From Bacteroidales bacterium (GTDB lineage: Bacteria; Bacteroidota; Bacteroidia; Bacteroidales; UBA932), in assembly GCA_017544265.1 (NCBI GenBank), contig JAFYEM010000015.1:1-50604 (forward strand): DNA of 50,604 nt. Direction: 5' to 3'. Below the pieces are notes generated by a model. That model did not search any database and was not told the origin of the DNA. It worked only from the letters and a program-made list of their open reading frames with translations. Of this stretch, positions 1 through 6,653 are shown piece after piece. Each line of letters begins with the position of its first letter. Position 1 is the stretch's first letter. The position numbers and the translations under genes were made by a program.

Positions 1-1
1 C

Positions 2-475
<474 letters not shown>

Positions 476-493
476 TTTTTTACTTTGTCAGTC

Positions 494-526
494 GGGCCGG
501 CCCCCTTTCGAGGTCGGCCCTTTTTT
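494..526 (+). terminator. Intrinsic terminator after gap
   Basis: A nine-pair stem, GGGCCGGCC (494-502) with GGTCGGCCC (512-520), one pair being G-U, is followed by six T (521-526). The T-tract runs directly into the ATG of birA at 527, so the terminator leaves birA no room for its own 5' leader after the hairpin. Confidence 0.88.
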
Positions 527-1270
527 ATGAAAATAATTAAACTTGATACTGTCGATTCCACTAATTCCGAGGCCTTGAGGCGGCTCCCGGAACTGGAGAA
601 TCTGACTGTCATTTCCGCCCGAGAGCAGACCTCCGGCCGCGGACAGAGGGGTAACAGCTGGTTCTCCGCCCCGGGAGAGAATCTTACCTTTTCAATAGTG
701 CTGAAATTCTGCTCCGGCATGCAGCTGAAGGCCTCCGAAGCTCATTTTCTGAACTATCTGATTTCAGATGTACTCGCGGACTATCTTGCCTCCTTCGGGA
801 TTCTCGCAACTATAAAATGGCCGAACGACATCTATGTGGGCAAGAATAAAATTGCTGGAATTCTTATCGAGAACTCTCTTGACGGAGAATATCTGGCTTC
901 TTCCGTGATTGGAGTGGGCCTGAACGTTAACCAGGAGGAATTCCCGAACCTTGTGAACGCCACGTCAATCTGGCGCTGCTGCGGCGAGGTCTATGACCTT
1001 GATGAGTGCCTGAAGAATCTGCTTGAGCGCTTCGAGTCCTTCCTCCCCTGCATCTTCACCCCCGAGAAACGCCGCAGCCTCTTTTCGAACTATTCTCAGG
1101 AACTCTACGGCAGCGACCACAACACCCGCTTCCGCAACAACCTGACCGGCGAAGAATTCTGGGGCAAGGTCGATGGTGTCGATCCCACCGACGGCCGCCT
1201 CCGCATCCAAAACATCTCCGCCCACCGCCTCGACCTCTTCTACTTCCAGGAAGTCAGTTATATCCTATAA
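527..1270 (+). CDS. birA: Biotin--[acetyl-CoA-carboxylase] ligase
   Basis: Activates biotin as biotinyl-AMP and transfers it to the biotin carboxyl carrier protein in the cytoplasm. The 247-residue protein has the ligase motifs STNSEALR, GRGQRGNSW (ATP/biotin loop), KWPNDIYVGKNKIAGILIE and GVGLNVNQ. No N-terminal HTH is present, so this is a class I ligase without repressor function. ATG 527 is preferred over an in-frame TTG at 485 because the family begins near the KLDTVDSTNS segment and 485-526 is the gap terminator. No Shine-Dalgarno is seen, and the start abuts the terminator T-tract; expression may depend on readthrough from gap. Confidence 0.93.
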   Translation: MKIIKLDTVDSTNSEALRRLPELENLTVISAREQTSGRGQRGNSWFSAPGENLTFSIVLKFCSGMQLKASEAHFLNYLISDVLADYLASFGILATIKWPNDIYVGKNKIAGILIENSLDGEYLASSVIGVGLNVNQEEFPNLVNATSIWRCCGEVYDLDECLKNLLERFESFLPCIFTPEKRRSLFSNYSQELYGSDHNTRFRNNLTGEEFWGKVDGVDPTDGRLRIQNISAHRLDLFYFQEVSYIL

Positions 1271-1532
1271 TCCCCCGCCGGCGCCTGGGAAAGAAGGCAT
1301 CCGGGCTGACGTCGAGAACGGGCGTGAGTGGCGCTCCGGTTGCTGGACGAGCAACTTCTCCCTTTTAGCCGCCTCCTACGGAGTCGTCTAACGGTCGGCG
1401 AACAAAGCTCGTCCTGCCGCTTCGCGGCACCGCCGCCCTCCACTTCTCATGCTGATCCGTTCTCTCCTAATCGCCCGTCAACCTTCTTCCCCATGCCCAC
1501 GCCACGTCATGCCTGGCCCCGACCGGGCATCT
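1271..1532. other. GC-rich intergenic region without a recognisable gene
   Basis: No convincing coding frame, RNA gene or Bacteroidota promoter is visible. The stretch is unusually GC-rich and has small inverted motifs such as GGACGAGC near 1344 and GCTCGTCC near 1407. It ends in a REP-like repeat (1506-1533). It resembles in composition the repeat-bearing gap at 3665-3850. Confidence 0.5.
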
Positions 1533-1533
1533 C
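1506..1533 (+). repeat. REP-like intergenic repeat, GTCATGCC...GGGCATCTC type
   Basis: GTCATGCCTGGCCCCGACCG followed by GGCATCTC is closely related to the copy at 2688-2715 and, inverted and degraded, to 14415-14440. It can fold as GCCTGG/CCGGGC-type arms. It directly touches the stop codon of the ORF6N gene, so it could also act as its transcript end. Confidence 0.65.
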
Positions 1534-2438
1534 TATAATCGCGACAGAAGCATTTCGGGGTCCGTCTCCGACATAAGAGACACCGCGAACCATTTCTTGC
1601 CGAGGTCTTTGATTGACGCACCAATAAGATATACCTGATTGTCTAAGATCAGGAATCGGTCATGGGATTTCTTGAACTCTTTCACGTCAATGCCCGGATA
1701 CTGCGCGTCGTGCTTGGCAATATCAAGTTGGAATTGTGGCGATATCTTTTGCGTAAATACCGTGGCCGAAACACCCGCATCCCTTTTATCCAGCATTGTC
1801 AGCACAGTCTCATCAACATAGTTATCTATGAGGACGATACGTGTCTTTGCACTCTTAATCAGCCCACAGACGAACTCGTATGCATCATAAATCTGTCCAT
1901 CGAAAAAGATACCTTGAGTAGGCGAGATAGTCCTTTCTTCGAGTTTTTCAAATACATGCTCAATCTTATGATCAGTTTCAAGTTGCTTCAATTCTATTCG
2001 GTCTAAACGCTGGAAGACTTGGGCGTTCGAAATAAGAAAGTGCCGCATTGCGACGAATGCTCTCATAATAAGTATGTTAGCTTCTATGGCCACATCGCTT
2101 CTTAGCAATCCCGACAACATTGAAACTCCTTGCTCCGTAAAAGCATAAGGCAAGCGCCTATCTCCTCCCTGTAGGTTTGAGATGCCAAAATGGCATTTCA
2201 AACTATCGTTTTCTTCTTTGGTCAACTGAAACATAAAGTCTGTCGGGAAACGATTAATGTTTCTTTTTACTTGACGATTCATATACCCTACATCGACTTG
2301 ATACATAGCGGCGAGATTTCTATCCAGAATGACTTGAAGATTACGAATAGTAATGATTTTGTTTTCAATTGTGCTTAGAGATAGATGGCTGCAGTCTGCA
2401 AGCGGTTTCGTCATTTGAGTATTCTTCTTCTTTGCCAT
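1533..2438 (-). CDS. ORF6N-domain protein with PLD-like C-terminus
   Basis: 301 residues. Residues about 20-130 match the ORF6N (KilA-N related, phage DNA-binding) pattern: IRNLQVILDRNLAAMYQVD, NRQVKRNINRFPTDFMFQLT, YAFTEQGVSMLSGLLRSDVA. A linker of roughly residues 140-170 is followed by a C-terminal part with IVLIDNYVDETVLTML and HDRFLILD, resembling a degenerate phospholipase D-type fold common behind ORF6N in Bacteroidota. The molecular role is not established; such genes are frequent in accessory and prophage-derived regions, and a defence or regulatory role is inference only. It has a long leader (about 165 bases) that contains a promoter and is 92% identical to the leader of the next small gene at 2945-3415. 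Confidence 0.85.
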   Translation of the reverse strand: MAKKKNTQMTKPLADCSHLSLSTIENKIITIRNLQVILDRNLAAMYQVDVGYMNRQVKRNINRFPTDFMFQLTKEENDSLKCHFGISNLQGGDRRLPYAFTEQGVSMLSGLLRSDVAIEANILIMRAFVAMRHFLISNAQVFQRLDRIELKQLETDHKIEHVFEKLEERTISPTQGIFFDGQIYDAYEFVCGLIKSAKTRIVLIDNYVDETVLTMLDKRDAGVSATVFTQKISPQFQLDIAKHDAQYPGIDVKEFKKSHDRFLILDNQVYLIGASIKDLGKKWFAVSLMSETDPEMLLSRL

Positions 2439-2516
2439 ACCAACATTGGTTTAAGTGTTTATCAATAAGGATTGCGTCGCGTGCAACCACAATTTGAGAT
2501 TGCAAGCAACAATAAA

Positions 2517-2674
2517 ATATTATTCGTGAAGGGAGCCGCTTCCGAAGCGAAAGACTTACCTTACTCCTGGTTTCATTCCCGGCCGATTCAGACGACCGTC
2601 GCATCACAAAATTACGAAAAAATCCCCACCCCAGCAAGCCCAAACAATATTTTGTGTCTGTAAAAACGTCCCCT
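2517..2674 (-). repeat. Promoter-leader repeat, copy A (upstream of ORF6N gene)
   Basis: This 158-bp stretch aligns without gaps to 3507-3664 (constant offset 990) with about a dozen mismatches. Read on the minus strand it contains a promoter, then an RNA leader with a hairpin around GCTTCGGAAGC (plus-strand 2538-2550). Its two copies sit at the same distance in front of two unrelated genes. Confidence 0.85.
2607..2637 (-). promoter_or_regulatory. Bacteroidota promoter in leader copy A
   Basis: On the minus strand TTG (2637-2635), 20 bases, then TAATTTTG (2614-2607), matching the TTG-N19-21-TAnnTTTG consensus. Transcription would start near 2600 and run about 160 bases to the ORF6N start at 2438. 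Confidence 0.7.
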
Positions 2675-2687
2675 ACCCCTCTTCCCC

Positions 2688-2758
2688 GTCATGCCCAGTC
2701 CCGACCGGGCATCTCATAACCTGTCATTTCGACCGAGCGCAGCGAGCGGAGAAATCTC
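2688..2758 (+). repeat. Two adjacent REP-like repeats
   Basis: The first unit (2688-2715) is GTCATGCCCAGTCCCGACCG plus GGCATCTC, like 1506-1533. The second (2723-2758) is GTCATTTCGACCGAGCG followed by CAGCGAGCGGAGAAATCTC, nearly identical to 37423-37458 some 35 kb away. Their dispersed, purely intergenic placement marks them as a genome-wide repeat family. Confidence 0.8.
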
Positions 2759-2806
2759 AACCTTCCTCAGCCATACCCGAACCAGCTTGGAAATTGTTTT
2801 CAATTT

Positions 2807-2837
2807 TTTGCAGATTCCCAAAAAAGAATTACCTTTG
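2807..2837 (+). promoter_or_regulatory. Promoter of candidate small RNA
   Basis: TTTG (2807-2810), 19 bases, TACCTTTG (2830-2837): a full match to the Bacteroidota housekeeping promoter pointing right into a stretch with no plus-strand gene. The predicted start is near 2843. Confidence 0.6.
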
Positions 2838-2842
2838 CGTTA

Positions 2843-2946
2843 GGATTCGTCGAAGGGGAATTCGTGTAAGGGATGACAACCTTTTCAAGTTTACTTGATC
2901 CGAGCCCCATTTCAAAAGTCGCTACCTGGCGGCTTTTACCTTTTTT
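2843..2946 (+). ncRNA. Candidate small RNA (about 105 nt)
   Basis: The stretch lies between a consensus promoter (2807-2837) and an intrinsic terminator: stem AAAAGTCGC (2914-2922) and GCGGCTTTT (2929-2937), nine pairs with one G-U, then six T (2941-2946). Inside is a hairpin TCAAG-TTTA-CTTGA (2885-2898), which GGGG (2855-2858) and CCCC (2905-2908) could enclose. No plus-strand coding frame of note exists here. A 59-residue minus-strand frame over the same bases is judged spurious because it translates the terminator. The RNA converges on the small gene at 2945-3415, its T-tract touching that gene's stop codon. I do not recognise the RNA family. Confidence 0.5.
2914..2946 (+). terminator. Intrinsic terminator of candidate small RNA
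   Basis: Nine-pair hairpin with a six-base TACCTG loop followed by ACC and T6. On the other strand the stem is flanked by TTTT within its own 3' arm, so it may also end transcripts of the small gene at 2945-3415. Confidence 0.65.
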
Positions 2947-3415
2947 ATATGCTCCCAACATAGTACTGAACGTATTCATTATTTGATTTCTGGAATCCAA
3001 CTATCAGACGATAGGTTTTCCATCTCATCAGATGCATTCTTGAATACGGTTTCTGATTATTATCATCATGTTTGGGAGCCCATTTTTCCACGAGTCTTGC
3101 GTGTTTAAGAATCATTGTTAAATGAAATACAGCCATCGTAGATTTATATGACAGCGCCGCATGCCCTTTTGTCTCGTTAATTGATTGGTACTTGACATAA
3201 ATGAAGTCATTCAGAGACTTATTCCAGACTCTTTTCTCGGGGTGTTCAGCATTCCATTTAGCATAGAAATCACCAATGATACGTTTCCTTTCCTTGATTT
3301 CTTCCCTAGAGTCACCCCTCGGTATTTCAATCCCCGGCAAGTCACAGGGCACATCTGACGACCATTGCATCTGATGCAACGGTTGAAATCTTTTATGCTT
3401 CTTCTTTCTGGCCAT
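2945..3415 (-). CDS. Small basic protein of unknown function
   Basis: 156 residues, starting MARKKKHKRFQPLHQMQW. It is lysine/arginine-rich at the N-terminus and rich in aromatic residues (W, Y, H) throughout, with no signal peptide or membrane segment. I do not recognise a domain. The central segment (DFYAKWNAEHPEKRVWNKSL) looks like a folded alpha-helical domain rather than random translation. ATG 3415 follows a leader carrying repeat copy B and its promoter, which argues that the frame is expressed. Its stop codon abuts the terminator of the convergent candidate small RNA. Base composition is lower in G+C than the core genes, consistent with an accessory gene. Confidence 0.65.
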   Translation of the reverse strand: MARKKKHKRFQPLHQMQWSSDVPCDLPGIEIPRGDSREEIKERKRIIGDFYAKWNAEHPEKRVWNKSLNDFIYVKYQSINETKGHAALSYKSTMAVFHLTMILKHARLVEKWAPKHDDNNQKPYSRMHLMRWKTYRLIVGFQKSNNEYVQYYVGSI

Positions 3416-3506
3416 GACTATAATATATTACGTTAATCTCTAAAGGAAATTGCTTCAGAATTAGGCACATCCAAAAACGGATACACCTATCCCTAGCTAA
3501 AAAATG

Positions 3507-3664
3507 ATATTATTGGTGAAGGGAGCCGCTTCCGAAGCGGAAGACTTACCATACTCCTGATTTCATTCCCGGCCGATTCAGACGACCTTTGCATCACAAA
3601 ATTACGAAAGAATCCCCACCCCAGCAAGCCAAAATAATAATTTATGTCTATAAAAACGTCCCCT
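3507..3664 (-). repeat. Promoter-leader repeat, copy B (upstream of small gene)
   Basis: Second copy of the sequence at 2517-2674, about 92% identical and gapless. The minus-strand leader hairpin is better formed here, CCGCTTC with GAAGCGG (3527-3541). The surrounding gap, 3416-4020, has no gene: it holds this leader, a GC-rich inverted repeat (3684-3827) and the hsdM promoter. Confidence 0.85.
3597..3627 (-). promoter_or_regulatory. Bacteroidota promoter in leader copy B
   Basis: Minus-strand TTG (3627-3625), 20 bases, TAATTTTG (3604-3597), identical in layout to the promoter of copy A. The start codon of the small gene is about 180 bases downstream. Confidence 0.7.
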
Positions 3665-3683
3665 TACCCCGCCGTGCCGGAAA

Positions 3684-3827
3684 GGAGGCTCCCGGGGGGC
3701 TCCGTTCCGCTTCACTCCACTCCGTACCCTCCCACCGTTTCCTGCGTCCTTGCTGCGCAAGAACTTGTCTCCGGCGGGCCCCTCCCTCTTCCCGTGGCCG
3801 AGGGGGGCCACGCCCCCGGGAGCCTCC
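3684..3827. repeat. GC-rich inverted repeat with 15-bp arms
   Basis: Arms GGAGGCTCCCGGGGG (3684-3698) and CCCCCGGGAGCCTCC (3813-3827) are perfect complements separated by 114 bases of very GC-rich DNA. Both strands have open frames through this segment, but they are products of the composition and no coding gene is supported. Confidence 0.75.
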
Positions 3828-3975
3828 TTCCCGCTCACGTAGACCTACATCACAATACCTTTTTGTGTCAGGGCTTATTGTATTTGGCAGTCTAGATTTA
3901 TGACAACATTCTGTCAACTCTTTGCGGATAAATCATTTTGTCGCGTTTTGTTATACGGCTTTTCATAAAAATCGT

Positions 3976-3983
3976 TAAATTTG
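3976..3983 (+). promoter_or_regulatory. Probable -7 element of the restriction operon
   Basis: TAAATTTG fits TAnnTTTG and lies 37 bases before the hsdM ATG. A TTTTG at 3946-3950 is the nearest -33 candidate but is 25 bases away, longer than usual, so the promoter may be weak or regulated. Confidence 0.5.
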
Positions 3984-4020
3984 TCAATTACACAAACCCA
4001 TTAAGCAACACATACCCCGT

Positions 4021-5517
4021 ATGATAACCGGCGAAATCAAAAATCGCATCGACCAAATATGGGATACCTTCTGGACGGGAGGTATTACCAATTCTCTCAC
4101 CATCCTGGAGCAGATGACATATCTGTTCTTTATGAAGATGCTGGATGATGCCCAGACAGAACGTGAGGCGGCTGCAGGAATCTTTGGCGGCCAGATAGAC
4201 AACCCCGTCTTCAAGATGGGCGAGAAATGGCACAATCCGGAGACGGACAAAGACGTTCCCTTTGAATCCCTCCGCTGGCACGTCTTCAAGAACTACGAGG
4301 CCGAGAAGATGTTCAACACTGTCCGCAACGATGTATTTGTCTTCATCAAGGACCTGGGCAGTGTTAAGGAATCTGCCTACAGCCGGTTTATGCAGAACGC
4401 CGTGTTCCTGATCCAGAATCCCCGCACGCTCACACGGGTGGTGGACGGCATCAACGAACTGGATATGAACAACCGGGACACGATGGGCGATGTGTACGAG
4501 TACATCCTGGGCAAGATGGCAGCCTCCGGCACCAACGGCCAGTTCCGCACGCCTCGCCACATTATCCGTATGATGGTGAATCTGATGGCTCCCACGCTCA
4601 AAGACGAGATTTGTGACCCGGCGATGGGCTCCGCAGGCTTTATCGTGGAATCCGCCAAGTATGTCCAGGAACACTACCGCAAGGAACTGCTGAAGAAGGA
4701 GAATTCCGACTGGTATCGCACCGGGATGTTCCATGGTTTTGATACCGACACGACTATGCTCCGCATAGGCGCAATGAACCTGATGCTGCACGGCGTGGAT
4801 GCTCCTGATGTGAAGTGGCAGGACAGTGTTTCCGACCAGAATACCGATACCAACAAATATACGCTGTGCCTGGCCAATCCGCCGTTTGCTGGCAGTATAG
4901 ACGGACAGGTGATTGCCAAAACGCTCACTGCAATAGCGCCCACCAAGAAAACGGAGTTGCTCTTTCTTGCACTCTTTGTAAGGATGCTTAGAGTTGGTGG
5001 CCGCTGCGCCAGTATCGTTCCGGATGGTGTGCTGTTCGGTAACTCAAGCGCACACCAGGCTATACGGAAGGAGTTGGTTGACCATCAGCGCTTACAAGCT
5101 GTTATCTCAATGCCAGCGGGCGTTTTCCAGCCATATTCCGGAGTATCAACAGCCATTGTCATCTTTACTAAAACGAATGCAGGGGGAACTGACAAGGTCT
5201 GGTTTTACGATATGAAGGCTGATGGCTATTCCCTTGACCAACGGCGAGCAGAAGTACAAGATAATGACATTCCCGATATTATTAGAAGGTTTTCAAATAT
5301 AGCCGAGGAAGAGACACGTTCTCGCAAAGAACAAAGTTTCCTTGTCCCTATTGAAGAAATACGAGCTAATGACTACGTGTTGTCTATCAATAAATACAAG
5401 GAAATAGAACATGCAGAGATAGAATATGAAGCATCAGACGTTGTTATCGAAAGAATAGAAAAAACGGAGGCTGATATTCTGGCTGCCATCAAAGAGTTAA
5501 AGGAGAAGTACTTGTAA
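4021..5517 (+). CDS. hsdM: Type I restriction-modification methyltransferase subunit
   Basis: 498 residues. It adds N6-methyl groups to adenine in the recognition site within the HsdM2S complex. The N-terminal HsdM helical domain (IWDTFWTGGITNSLTILEQM) precedes the methyltransferase domain, with the SAM-binding motif DPAMGSAGFIVE near residue 199 and the catalytic NPPF motif near residue 285. Length is typical. ATG 4021 lies 37 bases after a TAnnTTTG element. The stop is six bases before the hsdS ATG, so it heads a compact hsdM-hsdS-hsdR operon. The sequence appears intact, so methylation would depend only on the damaged hsdS. Confidence 0.97.
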   Translation: MITGEIKNRIDQIWDTFWTGGITNSLTILEQMTYLFFMKMLDDAQTEREAAAGIFGGQIDNPVFKMGEKWHNPETDKDVPFESLRWHVFKNYEAEKMFNTVRNDVFVFIKDLGSVKESAYSRFMQNAVFLIQNPRTLTRVVDGINELDMNNRDTMGDVYEYILGKMAASGTNGQFRTPRHIIRMMVNLMAPTLKDEICDPAMGSAGFIVESAKYVQEHYRKELLKKENSDWYRTGMFHGFDTDTTMLRIGAMNLMLHGVDAPDVKWQDSVSDQNTDTNKYTLCLANPPFAGSIDGQVIAKTLTAIAPTKKTELLFLALFVRMLRVGGRCASIVPDGVLFGNSSAHQAIRKELVDHQRLQAVISMPAGVFQPYSGVSTAIVIFTKTNAGGTDKVWFYDMKADGYSLDQRRAEVQDNDIPDIIRRFSNIAEEETRSRKEQSFLVPIEEIRANDYVLSINKYKEIEHAEIEYEASDVVIERIEKTEADILAAIKELKEKYL

Positions 5518-5523
5518 TTGGTC

Positions 5524-6650
5524 ATGGAAAAAACCTCTGGAAAGATTAGATTGGGTGATGCCGCATCTTTCATTAATGGTTTTGCTTTTAAGCCTGACCA
5601 TTGGGGAGATGTAGGACGCCCTATTATTCGCATTCAGAATTTAAACAATACTGAGCGGAGTTCAATTATTATGACGGCCCTATTCCGGAAAAATACATTG
5701 TAAGAGATGGCGATATTTTAATATCCTGGTCAGCGAGTCTTGGTGCATATGAATGGAATCGTGGCGAAGCACTCCTCAATCAGCATATTTTTAAAGTTGT
5801 TTTCGATAAAGCTCCAATTAATAAGCATTACTTGAGGTATGCGGTTCTTTCGAAATTGTCTGATATGGAGAAAGATGCTCATGGCGCTACAATGCGTCAT
5901 ATAGTCAAAAAAGATTTCGACAATACTCTCATACCTTACCCTTCTATTGATGAACAAGTTGATATTGTAAGCGAACTTGATCTTCTTACCGGCATAATTG
6001 AGAAAAAACAACAGCAACTGAAAGACCTTGATTCTCTTTCAAGATCTCTATTCTACGAAATGTTTGGAGACCCTATTAAAAATGATAAAGGGTGGCCAGT
6101 TGTTTTGTTAGAAAGTATCGCTTCTTGTAGAATCGGGCTTACATACAAACCTGAAAATGTTTGCGAAGACGGTACAATTGTTCTTCGTTCAAGCAATATT
6201 CAAGGTAATGAAATCTCTTTGGATGATATTGTTCGTGTTAATTGCGGGATTAGGGAACAACAATTTGTCCAAAGGGGTGATATCCTTATGTGCTCCAGAA
6301 ATGGTAGTTTTAAATTGGTAGGAAAGGTCGCTACTATTGGAGACCTTCCGGAAAAGATGTCTTACGGAGCTTTTATGACGGTTATCCGTTCCCAGTACAA
6401 TCCATATCTATTTGAGTTCTTTAAACTTCCGGCTTTCCGAACGCAATTAGGTTTGGCTAAGACGGCAACAATAAACCAAATTACGGTTAAAATGCTTGCT
6501 AATACTAAAATTGCTTTGCCACCTAAGGAATTGCAAGATTCCTATGCCACAAAGATTTGCAAGATATACGAGCAGAAGGCGGCTATTCATCGTTCGATCG
6601 ACGATTGCCAAAAGTTGCTTGATAGCCGTATGGCATATTATTTCAATTAG
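5524..6650 (+). pseudogene. hsdS: Type I specificity subunit, frameshifted
   Basis: HsdS chooses the DNA target through two target-recognition domains. The frame starting at ATG 5524 (MEKTSGKIRLGDAASFINGF) hits a stop at 5701-5703, but from 5661 the other frame continues in family order: FNYYDGPIPEKYIVRDGDIL and onward to the stop at 6650. The junction reads GAGCGGAG where GAGGCGGAG would give Thr-Glu-Ala-Glu-Phe, so one G is missing near 5655. Restored, it would be about 375 residues: TRD1, a helical conserved region ending LDSLSRSLFYEMFGDP, TRD2, and a second helical region. No long homopolymer is at the site, so simple slippage-based phase variation is not obvious. Either true inactivation or an assembly error. 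Confidence 0.9.
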
Positions 6651-6653
6651 CTT

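Noticed and set aside
2800-3000. A 59-66 residue minus-strand frame overlapping the end of the 156-residue gene
   Set aside because: It translates the terminator and promoter of the candidate small RNA and overlaps a better gene in another frame; no leader or family match.
3589-3917. Long overlapping frames on both strands in the GC-rich stretch
   Set aside because: Several frames are open at once because of GC-rich composition; no domain, start signal or coding style.
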